A program made the position numbers and the translations under genes. The notes under the pieces are model-generated. The model was not told where the DNA came from and searched no databases. It saw only the letters and a list, made by a program, of their open reading frames with translations. From Microbacterium sp. CFH 31415 (GTDB lineage Bacteria; Actinomycetota; Actinomycetes; Actinomycetales; Microbacteriaceae): a stretch of DNA of 64,000 nucleotides. The stretch is taken from the NCBI RefSeq assembly GCF_022538185.1, contig NZ_JAKYXC010000001.1:117467-181466 (forward strand), read 5' to 3'. Positions 11,095 through 19,651 of the stretch are shown piece after piece; position 1 is the first letter of the stretch; every line of letters begins with the position of its first letter.

Positions 11095-11100
11095 TAGGCT
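11095..11100 (+). promoter_or_regulatory. -10 box (TAGGCT) of serA
   Basis: TAGGCT predicts a start near 11107 and therefore an untranslated leader of about 97 nt before the serA GTG at 11204, which has an AAAAGGA ribosome site. No riboswitch fold was recognised in this leader. Confidence 0.5.
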
Positions 11101-11203
11101 GAGACAGGCCTCGCCCCCGCTGGCGTGCGGCGCGGCATCCGCTCTGCCCTGCACTGACGGACGGCCTCTGCCCGTCGCGCACAGCCCCAAAAGGAACCAT
11201 CCC

Positions 11204-12808
11204 GTGACGAAGCCTGTCGTTCTGATCGCCGAAGAACTCTCTCCCGCCACGATCGACGCCCTGGGTCCGGACTTCGACGTGCGCAACGTCGACGGCACCG
11301 ACCGCTCGGCGCTGCTCTCGGCCCTCGCGGAGGCGAACGCCGTGCTGATCCGCTCGGCGACCAGGATCGACGCCGAGGCCATCGCGGCCGCCCCCGTGCT
11401 CAAGGTCGTCGCCCGCGCCGGCGTCGGACTCGACAACGTCGACATCAAGACCGCCACCACGGCGGGTGTCATGGTCGTCAATGCGCCGACCTCGAACATC
11501 ATCTCGGCGGCCGAGCTCACGGTCGGCCACATCCTGAGCCTCGCGCGCCGCATCCCCGCCGCCCACGCGTCGCTCGCCGATGGCCAGTGGAAGCGCAGCT
11601 CTTACACGGGCACGGAGCTCTTCGAGAAGACGGTCGGGATCATCGGCCTCGGCCGCATCGGCGCGCTCATCGCCGCCCGCCTGCAAGGCTTCGACATGCG
11701 CGTCGTCGCCTACGACCCCTACGTCACGAGCGCACGCGCGCAGCAGCTCGGCGTGCAGCTGCTCAGCCTCGACGAGCTGCTGGAGCAGAGCGACTTCGTC
11801 ACCATCCACATGCCGAAGACCCCCGAGACCACGGGCATGATCGGCGCCGAGCAGTTCGCACTCATGAAGTCCTCCGCGTTCGTCGTCAATGTCGCGCGCG
11901 GCGGACTCATCGATGAGGAGGCGCTGTACACGGCGCTCACGACGGGCGAGATCGCCGGGGCCGGCCTCGACGTCTTCACCTCGGAGCCCCCCGCCGAGGG
12001 CGGCTCTGCGCGTGCGCTCCTCGACCTCCCGAACGTCGTCGTGACCCCGCACCTGGGCGCCTCGACCGACGAGGCGCAGGAGAAGGCCGGCGTGTCGGTC
12101 GCCCGCTCGGTGCGCCTGGCGCTCGGCGGCGAGCTCGTGCCCGACGCCGTCAACGTCGCGGGTGGCGTCATCGACCCGTACGTGCGCCCCGGGATCCCGC
12201 TCGTCGAGAAGCTCGGCCAGATCTTCGCGGCCCTCGCGCGGTCGCCGCTCACGAGCCTCGACGTCGAGGTGCACGGTGAGCTCAACGACTACGACGTCAG
12301 CGTGCTCAAGCTCGCCGCGCTCAAGGGCGTCTTCACGAACATCGTCAGCGAATCGGTGTCGTACGTGAACGCGCCGCTGCTCGCCGAGCAGCGCGGCGTC
12401 GAGGTGCGCCTGATCGTCGACGACGACAGCCCCGAGTACCGCAACATCATCACGCTCCGCGGCGCGCTCTCCGACGGCTCGCAGCTGGCGGTGTCGGGCA
12501 CGCTCACCGGCACGAAGCAGATCGAGAAGCTCGTCGGCATCAACGACTACGCGATCGAGCTCCCGATCGAGAAGCACCATGTGGTGATGCTCTACACCGA
12601 CCGCCCCGGCATCGTCGCGGTCTACGGCCAGAAGTTCGGCGACGCCGGCATCAACATCGCGGGCATGCAGATCGCGCGCAGCGAGGCCGGCGGTCAGGCG
12701 CTGTCGGTGCTCACCGTCGACTCCCCGGTGCCCGATGACCTGCTCGAAGAGGTGCGGTCCGACATCCAGGCCGATCTGTTCCGCCAGATCGAGATCACCG
12801 AGTCCTGA
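11204..12808 (+). CDS. serA: D-3-phosphoglycerate dehydrogenase (long, ACT-containing)
   Basis: First step of serine synthesis: NAD-dependent oxidation of 3-phosphoglycerate. 534 residues, the long actinobacterial form: substrate domain, Rossmann domain (VGIIGLGRIGALIAARL near residue 145), VARGGLIDEEAL with the catalytic arginine region, PHLGASTDEAQEK with the catalytic histidine, then an intervening domain (~310-450) and a C-terminal ACT domain (HHVVMLYTDRPGIVAVYGQ onward) expected to bind serine. A GTG start is used with AAAAGGA upstream. Convergent with the TetR gene. Confidence 0.96.
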   Translation: MTKPVVLIAEELSPATIDALGPDFDVRNVDGTDRSALLSALAEANAVLIRSATRIDAEAIAAAPVLKVVARAGVGLDNVDIKTATTAGVMVVNAPTSNIISAAELTVGHILSLARRIPAAHASLADGQWKRSSYTGTELFEKTVGIIGLGRIGALIAARLQGFDMRVVAYDPYVTSARAQQLGVQLLSLDELLEQSDFVTIHMPKTPETTGMIGAEQFALMKSSAFVVNVARGGLIDEEALYTALTTGEIAGAGLDVFTSEPPAEGGSARALLDLPNVVVTPHLGASTDEAQEKAGVSVARSVRLALGGELVPDAVNVAGGVIDPYVRPGIPLVEKLGQIFAALARSPLTSLDVEVHGELNDYDVSVLKLAALKGVFTNIVSESVSYVNAPLLAEQRGVEVRLIVDDDSPEYRNIITLRGALSDGSQLAVSGTLTGTKQIEKLVGINDYAIELPIEKHHVVMLYTDRPGIVAVYGQKFGDAGINIAGMQIARSEAGGQALSVLTVDSPVPDDLLEEVRSDIQADLFRQIEITES

Positions 12809-12844
12809 TCCCGGCGCCCGATATCCCGGCGCTGCGGAGCGGCG

Positions 12845-13390
12845 TCACGCCTTCGCGGCGCGCTCGACCATCGCGATGAGCGCGTCCAGCGCCGCGCCCC
12901 GGGGGACCGGCCCGGGGATGGACCCGCCTTCCAGGGCATTGTTGAAGTACAGCCCGTCGCTGACCAGCATGACGAGGTCGAGTGCGGTGGCGTCCTTGGT
13001 GTGCGTGCGCAGAACGTCCGCCCACTGGTCGCGGATGTCGCGCAACGCGACGCGGGCACGCGCACTGCCACCCTGTGCGAGGCGCGACGTGGCGAGGATC
13101 GCGCGGTCGATGCGGTCGTTCTCCATGACCGAGGTGCGCAGGAAATAGGCGATCGGTCCCTCGGGCGAGGCCGCCATCGCGGCGACGTCGTCCTCGACGA
13201 GGACGTGGAGACGCTCGAGGAGCGCGGATTCGAGCGCATCCTTCGAGCCGAAGTGGTACAGCAGGCCGCCCTTCGAGACCCCGGCCGCGCGTGCGGTGGC
13301 CTCCATCGTGGCCGCGCGTTCGCCCTCCTCGATGAGGATCGCCTCGAAGGCGTCGAGCACCTTGTCTCGGGCGAGGGGAGGGCGACTCAT
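12845..13390 (-). CDS. TetR-family transcriptional repressor
   Basis: 181 residues. The N-terminal helix-turn-helix is MEATARAAGVSKGGLLYHFGSKDAL (~residues 28-52); the C-terminal domain is of the ligand-binding TetR_C type. Divergent from a DHA2-family efflux gene with 75 bp between starts, and a perfect palindrome lies in this gap, so it most likely represses both genes and is released by a transported drug or metabolite. Confidence 0.92.
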   Translation of the reverse strand: MSRPPLARDKVLDAFEAILIEEGERAATMEATARAAGVSKGGLLYHFGSKDALESALLERLHVLVEDDVAAMAASPEGPIAYFLRTSVMENDRIDRAILATSRLAQGGSARARVALRDIRDQWADVLRTHTKDATALDLVMLVSDGLYFNNALEGGSIPGPVPRGAALDALIAMVERAAKA

Positions 13391-13429
13391 GTCGTCGATG
13401 CTATCGACGGATGTCCCGGCATCCTGTTA

Positions 13430-13451
13430 CTATACCGACCGGACGGTATAG
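13430..13451. promoter_or_regulatory. Palindromic TetR operator
   Basis: Inverted repeat CTATACCG-N6-CGGTATAG centred at 13440/13441, with further outer matches (GTT/AAC). It sits 15 bp before the efflux ATG and 40 bp before the repressor ATG, where it would block both promoters. Confidence 0.8.
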
Positions 13452-13465
13452 AAACTGAGGATGAC

Positions 13466-15010
13466 ATGACCACCGCGACGATCGCCGAACGCCCCGTCGA
13501 CGCAGGACAGCGCGTCGGGTGGCGCGGCTGGCTCGCGCTCGTGGTGCTGATGCTGCCCGTGCTGCTCGTCTCGGTCGACAACACCGTGCTGAGCTTCGCG
13601 CTGCCGGCGATCGCGCTCGATCTCGAGCCCACGAGCGCGCAGCAGCTGTGGATCATCGACGCGTACCCTCTCGTGCTGGCCGGACTGCTCGTCACGATGG
13701 GCGTGCTGGGCGATCGCTTCGGGCGGCGACGGATGCTGCTCATCGGCGCGACCGGGTTCGGCATCGTCTCGGCGCTCGCAGCGTTCGCCCCGACGGCCGC
13801 CCTCCTCATCGCGGCGCGCGCGGGCATGGGCGTCTTCGGCGCGATGCTGATGCCCTCCACGCTGTCCCTCCTGCGCACCGTGTTCGCGAACCGCGACCAG
13901 CGACGCCTCGCGATCGCGATCTGGGCCGCCGGGTTCTCGGCCGGTGCCGCACTCGGGCCCGTGGTGGGCGGCATCCTGCTCGAGCACTTCTCCTGGGGCT
14001 CGGTGTTCCTCATGGCCGTGCCGGTGCTCGTACCGCTCCTCGTCTTCGTGCCGCTGCTGGTGCCCGAGTCGCGCGATCCGCGCCCCGGCCGCATCGATCC
14101 GGTGAGCATCGCCCTCTCGATGGCCGCGCTCGTGCCGATCGTGTATGCGATCAAGGAGCTCGCGGTGCACGGCATCTCCGGGATCGCGCCGGTCCTCTTC
14201 GCCGTCGGCGCGCTGTTCGCCGTCCTCTTCGTGCGCCGGCAGCTTCGCCTCGAGACCCCCATGCTCGACATGGCGCTGTTCCGGCGCGGCTCCTTCAGCG
14301 GGGCGATCCTCGTCAACCTGCTGAGCGTCATCGCCCTGGTCGGCTTCCTGTTCTTCGTGGCGCAGCACCTGCAGCTCGTGGTCGGCCTGTCGCCGATGGA
14401 GGCCGGACTCGCGCTCGTTCCCGGACTCGTCGCCATGATCGCGGCAGGTCTGATCGTGGTGCCGCTCGCGAAGCGCTTCTCCTCGCGGATCATCGTGCCC
14501 GCGGGGCTGGCGGTGTCGGTGCTGGCCTATGTGACGATCGCCGTGACCGCGCAGGACGGCGAGGTGTGGGTGCTCGCCCTCGCGTTCGTCGCGCTGGGCG
14601 TCGGCATCGGCATGGCCGAGACCGTCTCGAACGAGCTGATCCTCTCGAGCGCACCTCCGGAGAAGGCCGGAGCCGCCAGCGCCGTGTCGGAGACGGCGTA
14701 CGAGCTGGGCGCGGTGCTCGGCACCGCGGTGCTCGGAGGGCTGCTGACCGCGCTGTATCGCAGCAGCCTCGTGCTGCCCGACGGCCTTACCGCCGAGGCC
14801 GCCGACGCGGCGCGTGAGACGCTTGCCGGAGCGATCGCCGCCGGAAGCGGCCTCGAGCCGGGTCTGGCGGAGCAGTTGCGGGATGCCGCGGCCCGCGCAT
14901 TCGACGCCGGCGTCGGCGTGACCGCGCTCATCGGCGCCGCGCTCATCGTGACGGCGGCCGTCATCGCGGCCACTACCCTGGAGAGGACCGCGTCCGCGTC
15001 CGAGCACTGA
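13466..15010 (+). CDS. DHA2-type MFS efflux transporter
   Basis: About 514 residues and about 14 predicted transmembrane segments. Family marks: the motif around LPAIALDLEPTSAQQLWIIDAYPLVLAGLL in helices 1-2, GDRFGRRRMLL in loop 2-3, and GAALGPVVGGILLE motif C typical of antiporters. The in-frame open sequence extends far upstream, but the ATG at 13466 with GAGG 5 nt before it begins just ahead of the first helix, after the operator. Probably exports cationic drugs or antiseptics (SmvA/LfrA-like), under the divergent TetR. Substrate is inferred from family only. Confidence 0.93.
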   Translation: MTTATIAERPVDAGQRVGWRGWLALVVLMLPVLLVSVDNTVLSFALPAIALDLEPTSAQQLWIIDAYPLVLAGLLVTMGVLGDRFGRRRMLLIGATGFGIVSALAAFAPTAALLIAARAGMGVFGAMLMPSTLSLLRTVFANRDQRRLAIAIWAAGFSAGAALGPVVGGILLEHFSWGSVFLMAVPVLVPLLVFVPLLVPESRDPRPGRIDPVSIALSMAALVPIVYAIKELAVHGISGIAPVLFAVGALFAVLFVRRQLRLETPMLDMALFRRGSFSGAILVNLLSVIALVGFLFFVAQHLQLVVGLSPMEAGLALVPGLVAMIAAGLIVVPLAKRFSSRIIVPAGLAVSVLAYVTIAVTAQDGEVWVLALAFVALGVGIGMAETVSNELILSSAPPEKAGAASAVSETAYELGAVLGTAVLGGLLTALYRSSLVLPDGLTAEAADAARETLAGAIAAGSGLEPGLAEQLRDAAARAFDAGVGVTALIGAALIVTAAVIAATTLERTASASEH

Positions 15011-15046
15011 GCCCGGGAGCCGCCGGGCGCCCAGGCGAGGAGAGCA

Positions 15047-16114
15047 ATGCCGCGCGTGCAGGATCCAGGTGTCGTGAAGCTGGCCGTCATCCCGGGCGAC
15101 GGGATCGGCCCGGAGGTCATCGCCGAGGCCGAGAAGGTGCTCGACGCGGCGACGGCGGGAAGCGGCATCCGATTCGAGAAGACCCGATTCTCGCTGGGAG
15201 CCGCGCGGTTCCTCGACACCGGCGACACGCTCACCGACGCCGACCTCGACGCGATCAAGGAGCACGACGCGATCCTGCTCGGCGCCGTCGGCGGAGTGCC
15301 CGGCGACCCGCGTCTGAAGGACGCGAACATCGAGCGCGGCCTGCTGCTGAAGCTGCGCTTCGAACTCGACCACTACGTCAACCTGCGGCCGTCAAAGCTC
15401 TACCCGGGCGTTCCCGGCCCGCTCACCGAGCCCGGCGACATCGACTTCGTCGTCGTTCGCGAGGGCACCGAGGGGCCGTACGTGGGCAACGGCGGCTCGA
15501 TCCGACGAGGCACGCCGCACGAGGTCGCGAACGAGACCTCCGTCAACACCGCCTTCGGCGTGGAGCGGATCGTGCGATACGCCTTCGACCTGGCCGAGCG
15601 CCGCGCGAAGAAGGTGACGCTCGTCCACAAGACGAACGTGCTCGTGCACGCCGGCGGCATCTGGAAGCGCATCGTCGACGCGGTGTCGGCGGAGCATCCG
15701 GAGGTGGCCGTAGACTACCTGCACGTCGACGCGGCCACCATCTTCCTGGTCACGAACCCGGGCCGTTTCGATGTGATCGTCACCGACAACCTCTTCGGCG
15801 ACATCCTCACGGACCTGGCCGGCGCCGTCACGGGTGGCATCGGTCTCGCCGCATCGGGCAACATCAACCCCGACGGCGCGTTCCCCTCGATGTTCGAGCC
15901 CGTCCACGGTTCGGCGCCCGACATCGCGGGTCAGCAGTCGGCCGACCCCACGGCCGCGATCCTGTCGACCGCCCTGCTGCTCGATCATCTCGGGCTGCGG
16001 GCCGAGTCCGAGGCCGTCACCCGCGCGGTCGAGGCCGACATCGCCGACCGGGGCACGGTCACCCGCACCACGGCGCAGATCGGCGACTCCATCGCCGCCC
16101 GCCTCCGGGCGTAA
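15047..16114 (+). CDS. leuB: 3-isopropylmalate dehydrogenase
   Basis: NAD-dependent oxidative decarboxylation of 3-isopropylmalate in leucine synthesis. 355 residues. Motifs: [12 protein letters not shown] near the N-terminus, the substrate-binding arginines in [14 protein letters not shown], and [15 protein letters not shown] with the metal-binding aspartates. GAGGAG lies 6 nt before the ATG. It follows the efflux gene after 36 nt and precedes ilvE by 63 nt; leuCD is at 47 kb, so the leucine genes are split. Confidence 0.96.
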   Translation: MPRVQDPGVVKLAVIPGDGIGPEVIAEAEKVLDAATAGSGIRFEKTRFSLGAARFLDTGDTLTDADLDAIKEHDAILLGAVGGVPGDPRLKDANIERGLLLKLRFELDHYVNLRPSKLYPGVPGPLTEPGDIDFVVVREGTEGPYVGNGGSIRRGTPHEVANETSVNTAFGVERIVRYAFDLAERRAKKVTLVHKTNVLVHAGGIWKRIVDAVSAEHPEVAVDYLHVDAATIFLVTNPGRFDVIVTDNLFGDILTDLAGAVTGGIGLAASGNINPDGAFPSMFEPVHGSAPDIAGQQSADPTAAILSTALLLDHLGLRAESEAVTRAVEADIADRGTVTRTTAQIGDSIAARLRA

Positions 16115-16177
16115 CCTGGAACCGGCAGGCGCCACCACACACTCAGCGGAACCCTCCGCAGGAAAGCAAGGCCCGTC

Positions 16178-17284
16178 ATGACGCTCATCGACTCCGATCC
16201 CGACACCGGACTCGCCCCGCTCGAGTTCACCGTCAACCGCAATCTGCAGGCGAAGTCCGCAGAGCAGCGCGCCGAGATCCTCGCGAACCCCGGCTTCGGC
16301 ACCAGCTTCACCGACCACATGGTCGACATCTGCTGGTCGACCGGCGGCGGCTGGCACCGCCCGCGCGTGCAGCCCTACGGCCCGCTCTCGCTCGACCCGG
16401 CCGCGGCGGTGCTGCACTACGGGCAGGAGATCTTCGAGGGCATCAAGGCCTACCGTCACGCGGACGGGTCGATCCACACCTTCCGCCCCGACCAGAACGG
16501 CCGCCGTCTGCAGCGCTCGGCGCGCCGGCTCGCGCTGCCCGAGCTGCCGGTGTCGTACTTCATCCAGTCGCTCCGTGAGCTCATCGCCGTTGACGGCGAC
16601 TGGGTGCCTTCGGGCCCCGACCAGAGCCTCTACCTGCGCCCGTTCATGTTCGCGAAGGAGGCGTTCCTCGGCGTGCGACCCGCGCACAAGGTCGGCTACT
16701 ACGTGATCGCATCGCCCGCGGGCGCGTACTTCACCGGCGGCGTGCGGCCCGTGTCGATCTGGCTCAGCGAGGACTACGCCCGAGCCGGCAAAGGCGGCAC
16801 CGGGGCGGCCAAGACCGGCGGCAACTACGCCGCGTCGCTGCTTCCGCAGTCCGAGGCGTACGAGAACGAGTGCGACCAGGTCGTCTTCCTCGACCAGGAC
16901 CGCAACGTCGAGGAGCTCGGCGGCATGAACGTCGTGTTCGTCTACAAGGACGGCACCATCGTGACCCCGCAGTCGGACTCGATCCTCGAGGGCATCACGC
17001 GCGACTCGATCCTCCAGCTCGCAATGGATCGCGGCCATAAGGTCGAGGGCCGGGCGGTCTCGTTCGACGAGTGGCGCGAGGGCGTAGCATCCGGGGACAT
17101 CGTCGAGGTGTTCGCCTGCGGCACCGCCGCCGTCGTCACTCCGATCGGCCTGCTCAAGGGCCGCGACTTCGTCGACGAGCAGCCCATCGGCGAGCTTGCG
17201 CTCTCGCTGCGCGAGGAGCTGACCGACATCCAGTACGGCCGGCGCGAGGACAAGCACGGCTGGCTCTTGCGCCTCGACGCCTGA
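16178..17284 (+). CDS. ilvE: Branched-chain amino acid aminotransferase (class IV)
   Basis: PLP enzyme making valine, leucine and isoleucine from their keto acids with glutamate. 368 residues, fold type IV; the PLP lysine is K212 in GAAKTGGNYAASLLP; LEGITRDSILQLA and the CGTAAVVTPIG phosphate-cup motif are intact. An AGGAAAG site precedes the ATG. Ends just before a hairpin terminator at 17296. Confidence 0.96.
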   Translation: MTLIDSDPDTGLAPLEFTVNRNLQAKSAEQRAEILANPGFGTSFTDHMVDICWSTGGGWHRPRVQPYGPLSLDPAAAVLHYGQEIFEGIKAYRHADGSIHTFRPDQNGRRLQRSARRLALPELPVSYFIQSLRELIAVDGDWVPSGPDQSLYLRPFMFAKEAFLGVRPAHKVGYYVIASPAGAYFTGGVRPVSIWLSEDYARAGKGGTGAAKTGGNYAASLLPQSEAYENECDQVVFLDQDRNVEELGGMNVVFVYKDGTIVTPQSDSILEGITRDSILQLAMDRGHKVEGRAVSFDEWREGVASGDIVEVFACGTAAVVTPIGLLKGRDFVDEQPIGELALSLREELTDIQYGRREDKHGWLLRLDA

Positions 17285-17295
17285 CCTACGGCTCC

Positions 17296-17336
17296 GGATG
17301 CCCCGGCCCGTCCCACACGCGACGGCCGGGGCATCC
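17296..17336 (+). terminator. Hairpin terminator after ilvE
   Basis: 13-bp perfect outer stem (17296-17308 with 17324-17336) that extends inward with one bulged base; followed by GCGTTCCTTTC. Confidence 0.8.
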
Positions 17337-17362
17337 GCGTTCCTTTCGTGCTCCTACTTGCT

Positions 17363-17435
17363 CCGCGAGACTGCAGTGGTGCACCGAGACCGCAGACGCT
17401 GGCTGCATTCTCGGCGCACCGATGCGGTCTCGCGG
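17363..17435. repeat. Imperfect 27-bp inverted repeat, REP-like
   Basis: Arms 17363-17389 and 17409-17435 match at 23 of 27 positions (CCGCGAGAC..GCA..GGTGC.CCGAGA) around a 19-nt spacer. It lies after the ilvE terminator and does not look like a second terminator because no T-run follows. The only other item in this gap is the promoter at 17488. Confidence 0.65.
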
Positions 17436-17487
17436 ATCTGGGGGCGCGTAGGGGGCGTGGGGCCGGGCGCGCTTCGGGAGGGGTGGC

Positions 17488-17493
17488 TAGGCT
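17488..17493 (+). promoter_or_regulatory. -10 box (TAGGCT) of FAA hydrolase gene
   Basis: TAGGCT ends 6 nt before the GTG at 17500; leaderless spacing, no ribosome site. Confidence 0.6.
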
Positions 17494-17499
17494 GATCCG

Positions 17500-18267
17500 G
17501 TGAGGATCGCGCGCTTCAGCCACAACGACGCCATCAGGTTCGGAATCGTCGACCAGGGAGAGCTGGTCGTACTCGCGGGCGACCCGATGTTCGCGGGCTA
17601 CGACACGACAGGGGAGCGCGTGCCGCTCGCCGACGTGGCGCTGCTGGCGCCGGTGATCCCGCGGTCCAAGCTCGTGTGCGTCGGCCGCAACTACCGCGAT
17701 CACGCCGCCGAGATGGGCAACGACGTACCGTCCGCCCCTATGCTGTTCTTCAAGCCGAACACGTCGGTGATCGGCCCCGGCGACGCCGTCGTGCTGCCGA
17801 AGGGCTCGGACTTCATCAGCTTCGAGGGCGAGCTGGCCGCCGTGATCGGCCGCATCGCGAAGAACGTCCCCGCCGAGAACGCCCTCGACTACGTCTTCGG
17901 CTACACGATCGGCAACGACCTCACCGCCCGCGACTGGCAGAAGTCCGACGGGCAGTGGGCGCGGGCCAAGGGCTTCGACACGTCGTGCCCGCTCGGCCCC
18001 GCCATCGAGACCGAGTTCGACGTCCACGGGCCGGCGGTGATCACCACGCGCCTGAACGGCGAGGTGCGCCAGCAGGGTCCGATCTCCGACATGATCTTCT
18101 CGCTCGCCGACGTGATCGCTTACGCCTCGGCCGCGTTCACTCTCCTGCCGGGCGACGTCATCCTCACCGGCACGCCGGCCGGCGTGGGGCAGATCTCGGC
18201 GGGAGACACCGTCGAGGTCGAGATCAGCGGGCTCGGCATCCTGCGCAACACCGCGCGTGACGCGTGA
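17500..18267 (+). CDS. Fumarylacetoacetate hydrolase family protein
   Basis: 255 residues: a short N-terminal domain and a C-terminal FAH fold beginning at LVCVGRNYRDHAAEMG; metal-binding acidic residues lie in FISFEGELAAVIGR and YTIGNDLTARDWQ, with LPGDVILTGTPAGVG near the end. Members hydrolyse or decarboxylate acylpyruvates (fumarylpyruvate, oxaloacetate). In many actinobacteria this gene sits between the leu/ilv genes and gltX, as here, so it is a conserved housekeeping neighbour whose true substrate is unclear. Confidence 0.92.
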   Translation: MRIARFSHNDAIRFGIVDQGELVVLAGDPMFAGYDTTGERVPLADVALLAPVIPRSKLVCVGRNYRDHAAEMGNDVPSAPMLFFKPNTSVIGPGDAVVLPKGSDFISFEGELAAVIGRIAKNVPAENALDYVFGYTIGNDLTARDWQKSDGQWARAKGFDTSCPLGPAIETEFDVHGPAVITTRLNGEVRQQGPISDMIFSLADVIAYASAAFTLLPGDVILTGTPAGVGQISAGDTVEVEISGLGILRNTARDA

Positions 18268-19544
18268 CTCCTGATGATCGTCGCATGACCGAGGCGGATG
18301 CGGCAGCCCTCCAGCCTGCGGCCGTCGCGGCGGTGCAGCGACGCACGGTCTGGGTGCTCTCGCTCGGCCAGATCCTCGGCGGCCTCGCCTTCGGCGCCAC
18401 AGTCTCTCTCGGCGCCGTGCTGGCGGCTGAGCTCTCAGGCGACGACGCGTTCTCCGGGTTGGCTGCCGCCGCCGTCACGCTGGGCACGGCTGCCGTCGCC
18501 GTGCCGCTCGCCGCGTTCGCGAGCCGGCGCGGTCGCCGGCCGTCGCTCGCGATGGGCATGGCGATCGCGCTGGTCGGCGTCGTGCTGGTCGTCGTGGCGG
18601 CGGCGGTGCAGTTCTTCCCGCTCCTGCTCCTCGCGTTCGGGCTGGTCGGCGCCGGCCAGGCCGCGAATCTGCAGACCCGCTTCGCGGCGGCCGATCTCGC
18701 CACCGACGCGACGCGAGGACGCGACCTGTCGATCGTGGTGTGGGCGACGACGATCGGCGCGGTGCTCGGCCCGAACCTGACCGGCCCCGGCGAGGCGCTC
18801 GGTCAGGCGGTGGGGATGCCGGCACTCACCGGTCCGTATCTCATCACGGTCGTCGCCCAGCTGCTCGCCATCGCGGTCTACCTGTCAGCGCTCCGCCCCG
18901 ACCCGCTGCTGCTGGCGTACCGGATCGTGGCCGCGGCGAAGGACACCGCGCGCGGGGCGATCGCCAAGCCCGACCAGCCAGTCGTGGCGCGGTACGCGAT
19001 CTTCGCGGTCGCGGCGGCGCACGGCGTGATGGTGTCGGTCATGGCCATGACGCCCGTCCACCTCCTCCATCACGGGGCGTCGCTGTCGATCATCGGGCTC
19101 ACGATCAGCCTGCACATCGCCGGCATGTTCGCCCTCTCCCCGGTCTTCGGCATCCTCGCCGACAGGGTCGGCCGCGTGCCGACGATCCTGATCGGCCAGG
19201 GTCTGCTCGCGGCATCCCTCGTCACCGCGTCCTTCGGGCAGGAGTCCACCGTCTCGGTGACGGTCGCCCTCGTGCTGCTCGGACTCGGCTGGAGCGCCAC
19301 GACGGTGTCGGGATCGACGCTGCTGACCGAGGCATCGGCGGAAGGCCAGCGCACCCGGCGGCAGGGTCTGAGCGACCTGACCATGAGCCTGGTCGGCGCC
19401 GGCGGTGCGATCCTCGCCGGACTGGTGCTGTCGTGGATCGGATACGGCGGGCTCGCGCTCGCCGTCGGCGTCGCCGTCATCGCCACGGTGCTGCTGGCGC
19501 CCTTCGGCCGCCGCACACCGGTGTCCTCGGGGGGAGTCGAGTGA
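18264..19544 (+). CDS. MFS transporter, 12 TM
   Basis: 426 residues (or 419 from the ATG at 18285); about 12 transmembrane segments with loop 2-3 motif ASRRGRRPSLAMG and a second-half equivalent ILADRVGRVPTILIG. The GTG at 18264 overlaps the FAA hydrolase stop by 4 bp; the ATG at 18285 has no ribosome site, so coupling to the upstream gene favours the GTG. Substrate unknown. Confidence 0.88.
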   Translation: MTPDDRRMTEADAAALQPAAVAAVQRRTVWVLSLGQILGGLAFGATVSLGAVLAAELSGDDAFSGLAAAAVTLGTAAVAVPLAAFASRRGRRPSLAMGMAIALVGVVLVVVAAAVQFFPLLLLAFGLVGAGQAANLQTRFAAADLATDATRGRDLSIVVWATTIGAVLGPNLTGPGEALGQAVGMPALTGPYLITVVAQLLAIAVYLSALRPDPLLLAYRIVAAAKDTARGAIAKPDQPVVARYAIFAVAAAHGVMVSVMAMTPVHLLHHGASLSIIGLTISLHIAGMFALSPVFGILADRVGRVPTILIGQGLLAASLVTASFGQESTVSVTVALVLLGLGWSATTVSGSTLLTEASAEGQRTRRQGLSDLTMSLVGAGGAILAGLVLSWIGYGGLALAVGVAVIATVLLAPFGRRTPVSSGGVE

Positions 19545-19639
19545 TATCGATGACGACCGTGCCGGCGGTATATTCGCGACCGGGAATGCAGTTTTGTGAC
19601 CTCGCCACAACGTTCCGCGCCGCGCGGGCGGGCATGCCC

Positions 19640-19645
19640 TAGCGT
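19640..19645 (+). promoter_or_regulatory. -10 box (TAGCGT) of the KAS III-diiron oxidase operon
   Basis: TAGCGT ends 6 nt before the ATG at 19652, so the operon has its own leaderless promoter and does not depend on readthrough from the MFS gene. Confidence 0.6.
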
Positions 19646-19651
19646 CGCTCC

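Noticed and set aside
11101..11203. Riboswitch in the ~97-nt serA leader
   Set aside because: No conserved class elements (for example glycine, T-box or SAM) could be matched; only a ribosome site is visible.
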